A stretch of 64,000 nucleotides of DNA, taken from Pseudomonadota bacterium. Its GTDB lineage: Bacteria; Pseudomonadota; Alphaproteobacteria; Rhizobiales; Xanthobacteraceae. Location of the stretch: contig JAFAGM010000042.1 in assembly GCA_023422775.1 (NCBI GenBank), forward strand, positions 1 through 64,000. The letters are read 5' to 3'. Made by a program: the position numbers and the translations under genes. Shown one piece after another: positions 49,769-58,235 of the stretch (within the stretch, counting starts at the first letter, position 1; the number at the start of each line of letters is the position of its first letter). The notes under the pieces were generated by a model, which was given only the letters and a program-made list of their open reading frames with translations, was not told where the DNA came from and did not search any database.

Positions 49769-50476
49769 ATGCGTTACGAACTCTACTACTGGCCGAGCAT
49801 CCAGGGCCGTGGTGAATATGTCCGCCTCGCGCTCGAAGAAGCCGGCGCCGGCTACGCTGACGTTGCCCGCGGCGGCAACGGCATGGCCGCGATGACGCGG
49901 ATGATGAGGGTCGGGAAGGGAAGCCCGCCGTTCGCGCCGCCGTTCCTGAAGGCGGGAAAGCTGGTGATCGGACAGACCGCCAACATCCTGTTCTATCTGG
50001 GATCGCGCCACGGCCTGGCGCCGAAGGCGGAGGCCGGCAAATTGTGGGTGCACCAGTTGCAGCTCACGATCGCTGACCTCGTGCTCGAAATCCACGACAC
50101 CCATCATCCGCTGGGACCGTCGCTCTATTACGAAGAGCAGAAGGCCCCGGCGAAGAAGCGAACCGAGGAGTTCTGGGCAGAGCGCGTGCCGAAATATCTG
50201 GGCTATTTCGAAGGGCTGCTGGAGGCCAACGGCAGGACTTACATCACCGGCCGCCGCCTGACCTATGTCGACCTCTCGCTGTTCCAGATCGTGGAAGGAC
50301 TGCGCTACGCGTTTCCAAAGCGCATGAAGGCGTTCGAGCCGGACATTCCGGGACTGGTTGAACTGCGCGACCGGGTGGCCGCGCGGCCGAACATCAAGGC
50401 CTATCTGGCGAGCGACCGCCGGATTGCGTTCAACGAGGAGGGGATTTTTCGAAGGTACAGGGAGCTGGATAATTAA
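49769..50476 (+). CDS. Glutathione S-transferase family protein
   Basis: A 235-residue GST. The thioredoxin-fold N-domain starts MRYELYYWPSIQGRGEYVRL, with a catalytic tyrosine candidate at Y6 or Y7 as in alpha/mu/pi/sigma-type GSTs. It contains PPFLKAGKLVIGQTANILFYL, where the usual QSxAI glutathione motif reads QTANI. The helical C-domain has YLGYFEGLLEANGRTYITGRRLTYVDLSLFQ (N-capping region YVDLSLF). It lies 229 bases from the divergent DUF3606 gene. Substrate unknown. Confidence 0.88.
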   Translation: MRYELYYWPSIQGRGEYVRLALEEAGAGYADVARGGNGMAAMTRMMRVGKGSPPFAPPFLKAGKLVIGQTANILFYLGSRHGLAPKAEAGKLWVHQLQLTIADLVLEIHDTHHPLGPSLYYEEQKAPAKKRTEEFWAERVPKYLGYFEGLLEANGRTYITGRRLTYVDLSLFQIVEGLRYAFPKRMKAFEPDIPGLVELRDRVAARPNIKAYLASDRRIAFNEEGIFRRYRELDN

Positions 50477-50480
50477 CGCG

Positions 50481-50560
50481 GTCATTCCGGGGCACCGCGC
50501 AGCGGTGAACCCGGAATCTAGAGATTCCGGGTTCGATGCTTCGCATCGCCCCGGAATGAC
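50481..50560. repeat. Dispersed palindromic repeat between GST and GFA genes
   Basis: Outer arms GTCATTCCGGGGC and GCCCCGGAATGAC, inner arms GAACCCGGAATCT and AGATTCCGGGTTC: a nested double palindrome of 80 bp. A second copy with the same arms lies at 58236-58329. It sits between the convergent stop codons and may act as a bidirectional transcript end. Confidence 0.85.
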
Positions 50561-50570
50561 GGCGTCGTCG

Positions 50571-50930
50571 TCACATGCTCCGTCCATCCACCGGCGTCAT
50601 CTTCAGTTTCGCCAACTCGATGCCGTCGATGCAGCTCACGTTCAGCGCAATCACGTCCGACCCGTCGGGCTTCCTGCCGCGAGCGAAGACGTCGACGCCG
50701 CAATCGACGCAGAGCTGGTGGTGGATCGCGTGCTTGTTGAAGAGATATTCCTTCAGGTTCTCCTCGCCGGCGCGGAGCTGAAAACTCTTCGGATCGAGGA
50801 ATGTGAAATGCAGACCCTTCTTGGTGCAGATCGAGCAGTTGCAGGCGGTCACCATCGAAAGATCCGTGGTGCATTCGAAACGCACCTGGCCGCAATGGCA
50901 GCCGCCGGTATAGGTCTTGCTATCGGGCAT
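50571..50930 (-). CDS. GFA family (glutathione-dependent formaldehyde-activating-like) protein
   Basis: A 119-residue zinc protein with the GFA metal motifs: GGCHCGQVRFEC near the N-terminus, ACNCSICTKKG for the second site and CVDCGVDVFARG for the third. Members resemble Gfa of Paracoccus, though most are not proven to act on formaldehyde. It is 22 bases after the ICMT-like gene and probably co-transcribed with it. ATG 50930 gives the usual family length. Confidence 0.88.
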   Translation of the reverse strand: MPDSKTYTGGCHCGQVRFECTTDLSMVTACNCSICTKKGLHFTFLDPKSFQLRAGEENLKEYLFNKHAIHHQLCVDCGVDVFARGRKPDGSDVIALNVSCIDGIELAKLKMTPVDGRSM

Positions 50931-50952
50931 CGCTGTCCGCCATCGTTGTTGT

Positions 50953-51627
50953 TCACCAAAGTCCGGGCACCAGACGATACCGCACGCGCGCGGCGTAGTC
51001 AGCATAATCGGGCAGGCCTTCGATCAGGGCGCGCTCCTCGATGCGGGCGCGAATGGCGAACAGGACGACGAACAGCGGCGCGATCGAAAGGCCCCACCAC
51101 GACCCCAGCAGCAGCGGCACGCCGAGGAAGAACAGCATGACGCCGCTGTACATGGGATGCCGCACGAAGGCATAGGGCCCGCTGGATACGACGCGGTGAC
51201 GACGCGCCGCCTGCACCTTCACGACAGGCGCGGCAAAGGAGTTCTCGCGAAACACCCACATGATGAAGGCGGTCGACAGCAGGTACATCAAAAGCCCCAG
51301 CACCTGCAGCAGCAACGGAACCCCTGACGCGTGCGCACGCCGATCGAGGCCGATGGCGATCAGCCAAACCAATATGGCCACGACGAATGCCAGCATGAAC
51401 TTCTTGTCCGCGGCCGGCTGGTCTGCCTGAAAGGTCGGCCGCAGGCGTTCGGCGAGCAAGGCCGGATCGGTCCTGGCAAGCCACAATCCGCAGGCGGGAC
51501 CGAGGATGGCGCTGATCACCAGGAACACCCATGCCGCCGGCCAGTGCAGCGAGCCAGCGGCAGCGAACAGCAGCGCGCCGATTGCGACGACGAAGATGGT
51601 GTTTTGCAGCAGGAGCTTTGCGATCAT
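50953..51627 (-). CDS. Isoprenylcysteine carboxyl methyltransferase-like membrane protein
   Basis: A 224-residue polytopic membrane protein with five or six hydrophobic helices. The C-terminal ICMT/PEMT signature is GPYAFVRHPMYSGVMLFFLG (SAM-binding RHPxY) followed by RARIEERALIEGLPDYADYA. Bacterial relatives methylate small lipophilic or amine substrates, mostly unidentified. ATG 51627 follows the start of MIAKLLLQNTIFVVAIG. It heads a two-gene unit with the GFA-family gene. Confidence 0.85.
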   Translation of the reverse strand: MIAKLLLQNTIFVVAIGALLFAAAGSLHWPAAWVFLVISAILGPACGLWLARTDPALLAERLRPTFQADQPAADKKFMLAFVVAILVWLIAIGLDRRAHASGVPLLLQVLGLLMYLLSTAFIMWVFRENSFAAPVVKVQAARRHRVVSSGPYAFVRHPMYSGVMLFFLGVPLLLGSWWGLSIAPLFVVLFAIRARIEERALIEGLPDYADYAARVRYRLVPGLW

Positions 51628-51720
51628 GCGCGGGGTTCCATCACCCACGCCATGATCGTGCACGTTTTCGGCGAACTTGCGGCGTTCGGTTATCGCGACC
51701 CGCAGGGCAGGCCTGCGCCG

Positions 51721-51903
51721 TTACGCCAGCCGGTCGATCCGCGTTCCCTGTCCGGGCGGCAGTGGAGCAAGCGGCGTCGGCCGCGCCGAGCGCGTGCCGT
51801 CGGCGGGAGCGCCGTTTTGCACGTCAGGGTTTTTGTCGGGGGCCTTGAACACCGGGACTTCAGGCGGCTTGACCACCACCGCGGCGACATCAGACACGTT
51901 CAT
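51721..51903 (-). CDS. Small proline-rich protein, 60 residues
   Basis: ATG 51903 is preceded by AAAAGGATGGT, a strong ribosome site, and opens MNVSDVAAVVVKPPEVPVFK followed by a Pro/Asp/Arg-rich disordered sequence ending GTRIDRLA. The coding assignment rests on the ribosome site and a short conserved-looking N-terminus. It lies 93 bases upstream of the ICMT-like gene on the same strand. Function unknown. Confidence 0.5.
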   Translation of the reverse strand: MNVSDVAAVVVKPPEVPVFKAPDKNPDVQNGAPADGTRSARPTPLAPLPPGQGTRIDRLA

Positions 51904-52081
51904 CGGACCATCCTTTTCGTTCTCGCCGACTCTGGCCGGCTTGAAGCGAACGATTGGTGAATTTGAACGCCGGCTGTCGCGCCAACGCCCCTCAATCCCG
52001 ATCGATGGTGAATGCGGGGCTCAGGAATTCATTAGAATTGTAGCGGTCCGGATGCGCCGGCGTTGCGACAGGCGCGGCGCG

Positions 52082-52558
52082 CTATTCGTCCTTGCCGCGG
52101 GTCACCACGATCGAAGCCTCTTTCCTGGTGCGCGTGCATTCCATATTGAGGCGGCGGAAGCGCATCGAGACCCTGTCGCCGCGCAGAAGGCCCATACGCT
52201 TGATGCAGCGCGAGGTGCCGGTCAGCGCGTCGGACCTCGGAATCGTGAAGATGATGGCGCTGGCGGACGCGACGAGAGCGAAGAACTCCGGCTTGGGCTT
52301 GCGATCCGCCTTGGCATAGAGTTCTATGGCATAGTTGCTGCCGCGGCATCCGATCGACAGTTCCCTCGCGGCTGGATGCGACAGGTAGATCATCTTGCCG
52401 GTATTGACGCTGATCTTGATGCCGTCGATCTGGCTCCTCAACTCCTTGGCGATATCCTCGCAGCGATCGGCCCGCGCGGGCGAAGCACTGAACGCGGCGA
52501 GCAGCGCCAGCATCGCGGCAAGCAGGGTCGGTCGGCGAAGTCGTGATCCCAAAGCCAT
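52082..52558 (-). CDS. Exported hypothetical protein, 158 residues
   Basis: Signal peptide MALGSRLRRPTLLAAMLALL followed by AAFSASPARA and cleavage. The mature domain has four cysteines (ADRCEDIAKELR, ELSIGCRGSNYAI, TSRCIKRMGLL, NMECTRTRKEAS) that could make two disulphides, with beta-rich segments between (FFALVASASAIIFTI). I do not recognise a family. It lies alone, between a small proline-rich gene and the second BrnT operon. Confidence 0.75.
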   Translation of the reverse strand: MALGSRLRRPTLLAAMLALLAAFSASPARADRCEDIAKELRSQIDGIKISVNTGKMIYLSHPAARELSIGCRGSNYAIELYAKADRKPKPEFFALVASASAIIFTIPRSDALTGTSRCIKRMGLLRGDRVSMRFRRLNMECTRTRKEASIVVTRGKDE

Positions 52559-52760
52559 TGTGAATGCCCCTTTGCGTCATTGAAGCCCGCGCGGATTTCC
52601 TGCAAGGGCCGCGGGCGGAAGTCAACTCGATCTTGATGGCAGCGTCAGAACTCGTGGAGGAAAACGCTGTTTCCGAAGGCGATCACGGCCATCGCCCGCA
52701 CAGGGGGAGCATCGTTTTCGTGCATGGATTGGAAGCAATCATAAACTTCATACTGTAGAG

Positions 52761-52818
52761 ATACTACCAGTGGACGGGTTATGATATCCTTTTATGCCAT
52801 ACAGAAGTATGGTAGTAT
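52761..52818. promoter_or_regulatory. Palindromic operator region of the second BrnT-type operon
   Basis: CCATAC-AGAA-GTATGG (52797-52812) is a perfect 6-bp-arm palindrome. In addition ATACTACCA (52761-52769) is the inverse of TGGTAGTAT (52810-52818). The DNA is unusually AT-rich for this genome. A repressor formed by the downstream antitoxin is the likely ligand. The remaining intergenic DNA (52559-52760) shows nothing else. Confidence 0.6.
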
Positions 52819-52838
52819 ATACATATAAGTGCAGCTTG

Positions 52839-53129
52839 ATGTCTGACTTTGAATGGGACGCTGCAAAAGACGAGATCAACCGAAGCAAGCATGGCGTTGG
52901 GTTCGAACTTGCCCAGCGCGCATTTCTGGATCTCCTGCGTCTGGTTGCCGAAAACCTTGGACATGGTGGCAGCGAACGGCGCTACTTCTGTTTCGGCAGG
53001 ATCGAAGACGCCGTAAAGACGGTGCGCTTTACGTGGCGGAACCGGAAGATCAGGATTTTCGGGGCGGGCTATTGGCGTAAGGGAAAGGCAATCTATGAAA
53101 AAGCCAACGGTAAAATACAGCCGGGGTGA
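52839..53129 (+). CDS. BrnT-family toxin (second locus)
   Basis: A 96-residue protein opening MSDFEWDAAKDEINRSKHGVGF, the BrnT-type WDxxKxxxNxxKHGxxF start. It continues ERRYFCFGRIEDAVKTVRFTWRN and RIFGAGYWRKGKAIYEKANG, where the usual SARPAxxxExxxY region is altered (GAGYWRKGKAIYE), so ribonuclease activity may differ from BrnT. Length and order fit a toxin gene. ATG 52839 was preferred over 52794 because the earlier start would lie within the palindromic operator. It overlaps the next gene by 35 bases. Confidence 0.75.
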   Translation: MSDFEWDAAKDEINRSKHGVGFELAQRAFLDLLRLVAENLGHGGSERRYFCFGRIEDAVKTVRFTWRNRKIRIFGAGYWRKGKAIYEKANGKIQPG

Positions 53130-53337
53130 AATCGGCGAGGTGAAGATGCTCGAGGACTTCTTGCCACCCCCTGACAAGCTCGTACTGCGCGAGGACAATG
53201 TGAAGGTGACACTGAGCCTTTCGCAGCGTTCGGTGACATTCTTCAAGCGCGCTGCGCAGAAGCGCCGCGTGCCCTATCAACGCATGATCCGTGCGCTGGT
53301 GGATGCTTACGCCGAGAAGCAGGGCGGTAAGGGGTAG
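53095..53337 (+). CDS. CopG/BrnA-type antitoxin (second locus)
   Basis: An 80-residue partner with an N-terminal toxin-binding segment (MKKPTVKYSRGEIGEVKMLE) and a C-terminal ribbon-helix-helix: DNVKVTLSLSQRSVTFFKRAAQ then VPYQRMIRALVDAYAEK. The KVTLSLS strand and the PYQRMIRALVD helix are typical of CopG-like antitoxins. Its start lies inside the toxin gene with GGGAAAGG upstream. Likely autorepressor acting at the palindromes upstream of the toxin. Confidence 0.8.
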   Translation: MKKPTVKYSRGEIGEVKMLEDFLPPPDKLVLREDNVKVTLSLSQRSVTFFKRAAQKRRVPYQRMIRALVDAYAEKQGGKG

Positions 53338-53469
53338 GCCGATGCTGGAATCGGTCCCTTCCTGGGCCTCCCGGAACCTTCCCTTTGTCCGAAAAATGCT
53401 TAGAACGGATCTATATCGCCGCAGCGCCCTTCTTTGGGCCGCTGCCGGATTCCAACCTGAGATCATGCC

Positions 53470-55122
53470 ATGAACGCCCCGACTGCTTTTCCCGACCAGA
53501 AGCCCGTTCCGCCCTACAAGCACACGCCGCTGTTTCCGCTCGGTGCCGACACCACGCCCTACAAGAAGATTACGGCCGACGGTGTGCGGGTCGAGAAGGT
53601 TTTGGGCAAGGACATGCTGGTGGTGTCGCGCGAGGCGCTGCGGGCGCTGTCGGAAGCAGCCTTCGGTGACATCAATCACTATCTGCGGCCGGGGCATCTC
53701 AAGCAGCTTCGCTCGATCCTGGACGACAAGGAAGCCAGCGACAATGACAAGTTCGTCGCCTTCGACTTTTTGAAGAACGCCAACATCGCCGCCGGCGGCG
53801 TGCTGCCGATGTGCCAGGATACCGGCACCGCGATCATCATGGGCAAGAAGGGCTGCAACGTCATCACCGACGGTGACGACGAGGCTGCGCTGTCGGAGGG
53901 CGCGCGCGACGCCTATCTGCGCCGTAACCTGCGCTACTCGCAGGTGGCGCCGCTTTCGATGTACGAGGAAAAGAACACTGCCAACAACATGCCGGCGCAG
54001 TGCGAGATCTACGCCGAGGGCGACGACGCCTACAAGTTCATGTTCATGGCCAAGGGCGGCGGCTCCGCCAACAAGAGCTTCCTGTTCCAGGCAACGCCTG
54101 CGGTGCTGACCAGGGACCGCCTGCTGGCGTTCCTGAAGGAGAAGGTGCTGACGCTGGGCACCGCGGCGTGCCCGCCTTATCACCTCGCGATCGTGATCGG
54201 CGGCACCTCGGCCGAACTCTGCATGAAGACGGTGAAGCTGGCTTCCGCGCGCTATCTCGATGGGCTGCCGACTCAAGGCTCGGCGGATGGCAACGCGTTC
54301 CGCGATCTTGAGATGGAGCAGGAAATATTGAAGATGACGCAGTCGCTTGGCGTCGGCGCGCAGTTCGGCGGAAAATATTTCTGCCACGACGTGCGCGTGA
54401 TCCGGATGCCGCGCCACGGCGCCTCGCTGCCGATCGGGCTCGGCGTGTCCTGTTCGGCGGACCGCCAGGTGCTCGGCAAGATCACCAGGGACGGCGTCTA
54501 TCTCGAAGAGCTCGAGCACAACCCGGCGCAGTATCTGCCGGCGGTCGAGCAGTCGCTCGGCGGCGAAGTCGTGAAGATCGATCTCAACAAGCCGATGAAG
54601 GAGATCCTTTCGACGCTGTCGCAGTATCCGATCAAGACCCGGGTCTCGATGACCGGAACCATGATCGTGGCCCGCGATTCCGCGCACGGCAAGCTGCGCG
54701 AGCGGCTGGAGAAGGGCGAGCCGCTGCCGGACTACTTCAAGAACCATCCGGTGTACTACGCCGGTCCCGCCAAGACGCCCGACGGCTACGCCTCCGGCGC
54801 GTTCGGCCCGACCACCGCGGGTCGGATGGATTCCTTCGTCGACCAGTTCCAGGCGGCGGGCGGATCGATGGTGATGGTGGCGAAAGGCAACCGCGCCGTT
54901 GCGGTGCGCGAAGCCTGCAAGAAGTATGGCGGTTTCTATCTCGGCTCGATCGGCGGGGCGGCGGCGAACCTCGCCGAGCACTGCATCAAGAAGGTCGAGG
55001 TGGTGGAATATCCCGAACTCGGCATGGAGGCGATCTGGCGCATCGAGGTCGAGGAGTTTCCCGCTTTCATCATCGTCGACGACAAGGGCAACGACTTCTT
55101 CAAGGAATTGAATCTGGGTTGA
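53470..55122 (+). CDS. Class I fumarate hydratase
   Basis: Iron-sulphur fumarase interconverting fumarate and L-malate in the TCA cycle. The 550 residues carry the N-terminal hydro-lyase domain and the C-terminal beta domain fused as in FumA/FumB. Cluster cysteines are C115 (VLPMCQDTGTA), C234 (GTAACPPYHLAIVIGGTSAE region) and C328 (GVSCSADRQ). The C-terminal domain has TGTMIVARDSAHGKL, YYAGPAKTPDGYASGAFGPTTAGRMD (in part) and GGAAANLAEHCIKKVE. Followed 33 bases later by a MaoC hydratase. Confidence 0.97.
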   Translation: MNAPTAFPDQKPVPPYKHTPLFPLGADTTPYKKITADGVRVEKVLGKDMLVVSREALRALSEAAFGDINHYLRPGHLKQLRSILDDKEASDNDKFVAFDFLKNANIAAGGVLPMCQDTGTAIIMGKKGCNVITDGDDEAALSEGARDAYLRRNLRYSQVAPLSMYEEKNTANNMPAQCEIYAEGDDAYKFMFMAKGGGSANKSFLFQATPAVLTRDRLLAFLKEKVLTLGTAACPPYHLAIVIGGTSAELCMKTVKLASARYLDGLPTQGSADGNAFRDLEMEQEILKMTQSLGVGAQFGGKYFCHDVRVIRMPRHGASLPIGLGVSCSADRQVLGKITRDGVYLEELEHNPAQYLPAVEQSLGGEVVKIDLNKPMKEILSTLSQYPIKTRVSMTGTMIVARDSAHGKLRERLEKGEPLPDYFKNHPVYYAGPAKTPDGYASGAFGPTTAGRMDSFVDQFQAAGGSMVMVAKGNRAVAVREACKKYGGFYLGSIGGAAANLAEHCIKKVEVVEYPELGMEAIWRIEVEEFPAFIIVDDKGNDFFKELNLG

Positions 55123-55155
55123 GGCGGCATCTTCCGAGCGGGAAATGACAACAGC

Positions 55156-55599
55156 ATGGTCGAGTGGTTCGAGGACCTGAAGGTCGGCATGCGCTTCAAG
55201 AGCGAAGCGGTGATGGTGTCAAAGGACGACATCATCCGCTTCGCCAGGGAATATGATCCACAACCGTTTCACCTCGACGACGAGGCGGCGAAGAAAACGA
55301 TCCTCGGCGGGCTGGCTGCATCAGGCTGGCACACGGCAGCCATTGCCATGCGGCTCGCGGCGAGTACGAAGCCGTTCGGGCCGCATCCGCTGTTCGGCGC
55401 CGGCGTCGACGGTCTGCGCTGGCTGATGCCGGTGCGCCCCGGTGATTCCATCCATCTCGAAGGGGAACTGGTAGAGCTGGTGCCTTCGAGATCAAAGCCG
55501 CACGGCGTCGCCCGCGTCATATGGACCGCCTACAATCAGCATGGCGAGGCGGTCTACACTTTCAATCCGATCGCGATCGTGCCGAGCCGGCCGAAGTGA
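55156..55599 (+). CDS. MaoC-like hot-dog enoyl hydratase/dehydratase
   Basis: A 147-residue hot-dog-fold protein. The catalytic segment is IIRFAREYDPQPFHLDDEAA, with the Asp-x4-His pair typical of R-hydratases, and the active-site glycine region is FGPHPLFGAGVDGLRWLMPVRPGD. MaoC proteins hydrate enoyl-CoA or related thioesters. The stop codon overlaps the GTG start of the next gene, so translation is coupled. Confidence 0.9.
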   Translation: MVEWFEDLKVGMRFKSEAVMVSKDDIIRFAREYDPQPFHLDDEAAKKTILGGLAASGWHTAAIAMRLAASTKPFGPHPLFGAGVDGLRWLMPVRPGDSIHLEGELVELVPSRSKPHGVARVIWTAYNQHGEAVYTFNPIAIVPSRPK

Positions 55600-56288
55600 G
55601 GGCGGAGGCCTGCCCCAGGGCGCTCGGCCTCGATGGTTACAGCAAGGGCTGGGTCGCCGTGCTCCTTGACGGGGCTGCTCACGAAATCAGGTTCTGTCGC
55701 AACATTGCCGCTGCGCTTTCCACCGGCTTTGATCGCGCCGCAATCGACATTCCCATGGGCATGGCCGACGACGGCGAGCGGGTCTGCGATCTGCTCGCGC
55801 GCGAGCGGTTGCGGCCGCATTCGTCACGCGTGTTCATGGGCGCGCGGCGCTGGCTCTGGCTGGAATTCTCCGATCCTGGCCAGGCCAACCGGGAAGCATT
55901 GCTTCGTGGCCAGAAGCGGGTCTCGCGCCAGCTCTGGCACCTCGGGCCGAAGATCATGGAGGTAGATGCGTTCCTGCGCGCCAATCGCTCGCGCGATATC
56001 CGGGAAGCTCACCCCGAACTGGTTTTCCAGCGCCTGAACCATGACAGGCCATTGCCGTCGAAGAAGTCCCAGGCCGGAATTGATCTGCGCCGCGCGCTGC
56101 TGAGGCGGGAAGGGATCAGGGACATCGACAGGTGGCTGGCGGATGCGCGTATCGGCACCGGTGCCAGGATCGACGACGTCCTCGACGCCTGCGCCGTTGC
56201 GATCGCCGCGCGTGACGTCGCCGGTTGTGTTCCGGAAGGAATGCCGCCGCGCGACGCCTACGGCCTGCCGATGCAGATCTGGTCGTAA
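55596..56288 (+). CDS. DUF429 family protein
   Basis: A 230-residue protein with the DUF429 (RNase H-like fold) pattern: LGLDGYSKGWVAVLLDG at the N-terminus, AAIDIPMGMADDGERVCDLLARERL, FMGARRWLWLEFSDP, KIMEVDAFLRANRSRDIREAHPE and the C-terminal RIDDVLDACAVAIAARDV. The three acidic residues (D13 region, D of IDIPMG, D of DDVLDA) look like a metal site. Function is unknown; it may be a nuclease-like enzyme. GTG at 55596 shares bases with the maoC stop; no ATG gives a better start. Confidence 0.85.
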   Translation: MRAEACPRALGLDGYSKGWVAVLLDGAAHEIRFCRNIAAALSTGFDRAAIDIPMGMADDGERVCDLLARERLRPHSSRVFMGARRWLWLEFSDPGQANREALLRGQKRVSRQLWHLGPKIMEVDAFLRANRSRDIREAHPELVFQRLNHDRPLPSKKSQAGIDLRRALLRREGIRDIDRWLADARIGTGARIDDVLDACAVAIAARDVAGCVPEGMPPRDAYGLPMQIWS

Positions 56289-56405
56289 CGCGCTCCAGCT
56301 AACCGATAGCCGCACCCGCCAGCAAGGCGAGAGCGGCGATCGAAAGCAAGGTGATCTTGCGCATGGGTGAGTAACGAGGACGCGCGGGGCCTCCTCGCGA
56401 TCGGG

Positions 56406-56702
56406 TTAAACCCGCGTTCCCGTGAAAGGGAAGCTGCCCATCGGGCCGATGCCCATCTCGCCGGTCATGCTGTCGCCGGAGACCTTGCCGATGAACTCGA
56501 GGGTCAACGGCATCGGGTTGGTGATCGAGACCTTCCAGTTGACGGCGTCGCCGCTGATGGCGCCGTCGAAGATTTCGGTGGAATTGCCGTCGGCGCCCTG
56601 CGTGCCCGTCAGCGTGCCGCCGGATGCCAGCAGGGTCAGTGTCGCCTTGCGCTCGCCCATCGGCGTGCTCATGGTGAGATTCCAGTTTCCGTCCACGGCC
56701 AT
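56406..56702 (-). CDS. Small beta-rich hypothetical protein, 98 residues
   Basis: ATG 56702 (GGGAGA upstream) opens MAVDGNWNLTMSTPMGERKA. It then alternates beta strands and turns: TLTLLASGGTLTGTQGADGN, DGAISGDAVNWKVSITNPMP, LEFIGKVSGDSMTGEMGIGP and MGSFPFTGTRV. The repeating GTLTG, GDAVNW and GDSMTGEM pattern is that of a small lipocalin-like or avidin-like barrel family often found in alphaproteobacteria. No function assigned. Confidence 0.75.
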   Translation of the reverse strand: MAVDGNWNLTMSTPMGERKATLTLLASGGTLTGTQGADGNSTEIFDGAISGDAVNWKVSITNPMPLTLEFIGKVSGDSMTGEMGIGPMGSFPFTGTRV

Positions 56703-56829
56703 TGCTGTCTCCCGACTTTTCTCCCGGCAAACCGGAATGGCTTGCGAGATCCCGCTAACTCGAGCGGCGGTATAGCCTATCTCGCCACACAAGCCCAAGT
56801 GTCTCAAGCGTCCTTTTTGAGGCGCATTT

Positions 56830-57387
56830 TCAGGTGCGCTGGGCGGCGGCACGGAGACGGCTGCCGACCAGAATACGAAACGCGATGTATTGAATTGCAA
56901 AGGCGGCGATCTTGGCGCCGACCAGAACGACCGTCACGTAGAAGGTCCACAGCTTCATGTCGCCGGTCATCGCGATGCCGATGGTGCCCGCGCCGAGCGC
57001 GAACATCAGCGCGGCCCAGGCGTAGCCCGCAAATGTCGCGTATTCGGGAATGGTCTGGGTCACGATCGGGGGCAGGTAGCGCAACATCCAGCCGCGCTTG
57101 AGCATGATGGCGCCGATCGCGAAATGACCGATCGCGGGCTTCGCCAGCACAAAGCGAGGGTCATGCGTCAGGAGCGTCGCGCTGCCGAGCACGATGACCA
57201 GCGCCAGGCTCGCCCAGGTCATGTAGCCGAGCTCCCTGCCCTTGACGCGCGCGTAGATCACCTGGGCGACCGCGCCGGCGATGGCGACACCGGTCGCGAG
57301 CAGGACGTTGTCGGTGGCGAGGTAGATCGCGAGGAACAGGATGGTAGAGAAAAAATCGGCGCCCAGTCTGGCGAATACGTCCTTCAT
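56830..57387 (-). CDS. YciB/IspZ-like (intracellular septation protein A family) membrane protein
   Basis: A 185-residue polytopic membrane protein. The sequence DVFARLGADFFSTILFLAIYLATDN, VAIAGAVAQVIYARVKG and LTHDPRFVLAKPAIGHFAIG follows the YciB/IspZ pattern (conserved KPxI segment, five helices). It lies 47 bases after another membrane protein on the same strand. The promoter of the pair carries the TetR-type palindromes described at 58029-58100, so it is probably under the TetR-family regulator at 59862. Confidence 0.8.
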   Translation of the reverse strand: MKDVFARLGADFFSTILFLAIYLATDNVLLATGVAIAGAVAQVIYARVKGRELGYMTWASLALVIVLGSATLLTHDPRFVLAKPAIGHFAIGAIMLKRGWMLRYLPPIVTQTIPEYATFAGYAWAALMFALGAGTIGIAMTGDMKLWTFYVTVVLVGAKIAAFAIQYIAFRILVGSRLRAAAQRT

Positions 57388-57434
57388 CGTCTTGCTCTCT
57401 GCTGAATGGCTGGTTCGGCTTCGAAGGAAAAGTC

Positions 57435-58013
57435 TCAGTTGGTGCCGGGCAGGGCGTTTGCCGGCAGGGCAGCATACTTCGCCTTGCGATATTGGGGATA
57501 CCATGTCGTGAAGTAGGCGGCACTGTTGCGGGCGGCGAAGGCGATGGCGAGCCCGAACCATAGCGGAAGACCCGGCACGTAGATCGTTAGCACATGGCCT
57601 GAAATCATCAGGACGAAGGCGCCGGTCCATGCCCAGGTGATGATGTAGGTCGCCTTCATGAAGGCGGGCAGCTTTGCCGTCTCGGCATCGACCGCCTCGA
57701 GCGCGTATTGCAGAACGAACGGCTTGCGGATGATCAGCGACGCCAGCGAGATCGCGAGCACGCCGACATCGGTCGCGAGCTTCACGGCGGAGGCGCTCAG
57801 GGTGGGGTCGACGAGCGTGACATAGGCGCCCAAGCCCGCGAAGACGACGACGCAGCCCGCGCCGAGCATCTTGATCGAACGGCCGCGATAGATGTCCAGG
57901 CCGACCACGGCAAGACAGATCGCCGCCGCCGCGAACAGGCTCACTTGCGCCGACGTCACCAGCATCAGCAGCGCGAACGAACCGAACGGGGCGAGGATCA
58001 GGAAGATGGTCAT
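57435..58013 (-). CDS. Polytopic membrane protein of the TetR-linked operon
   Basis: A 192-residue protein with about six hydrophobic helices (MTIFLILAPFGSFALLMLV, LFAAAAICLAVVGLDIYRG, MLGAGCVVVFAGLGAYVTLV, and GLPLWFGLAIAFAARNSAAYF). It is basic at the C-terminus (YRKAKYAALPAN). I do not recognise a family with certainty; length and context suggest a relative of the YciB-like gene that follows. ATG 58013 lies 16 bases from the first palindrome (58029-58047), and a TTGACG-N17-TAGTCT promoter overlaps that palindrome. Confidence 0.7.
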   Translation of the reverse strand: MTIFLILAPFGSFALLMLVTSAQVSLFAAAAICLAVVGLDIYRGRSIKMLGAGCVVVFAGLGAYVTLVDPTLSASAVKLATDVGVLAISLASLIIRKPFVLQYALEAVDAETAKLPAFMKATYIITWAWTGAFVLMISGHVLTIYVPGLPLWFGLAIAFAARNSAAYFTTWYPQYRKAKYAALPANALPGTN

Positions 58014-58028
58014 GGTCGCCTTGGGCAA

Positions 58029-58100
58029 ATCTTTACATCGTAAAGATAGACTAGAATTGAGCACCGCAGTCGTCAAGAGAAATCTTTACAGTGTAAAAAT
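58029..58100. promoter_or_regulatory. Pair of TetR-type palindromes (operator pair 1)
   Basis: ATCTTTACATCGTAAAGAT (58029-58047) and ATCTTTACAGTGTAAAAAT (58082-58100) are 19-bp palindromes with centres 53 bp apart. A minus-strand promoter, TTGACG (58071-58076), 17 bases, TAGTCT (58048-58053), lies between and abuts the first palindrome. The same two sequences occur ahead of the carotenoid oxygenase/tetR pair. Binding by that TetR protein is inferred. Confidence 0.8.
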
Positions 58101-58235
58101 AAGAATCGATTAGACGAACGTGACGTATTCGCAAGGGGATAAGTTGGGTTTGAACCGCAGCTACGCCCCCATCAAGCCGCGGGACAGGAGGGCAGATGCA
58201 TGGGTGTCTCCTCGAAGGATGTATCCATCAACGAC

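Noticed and set aside
49430..50587. 385-codon minus-strand frame
   Set aside because: It runs antisense to the GST and out of frame with the DUF3606 gene, passing through a repeat; the translation is featureless.
56299..56364. 21-residue hydrophobic peptide frame, minus strand
   Set aside because: It resembles a signal peptide (MRKITLLSIAALALLAGAAIG minus its last residues) but has no ribosome site and ends immediately.
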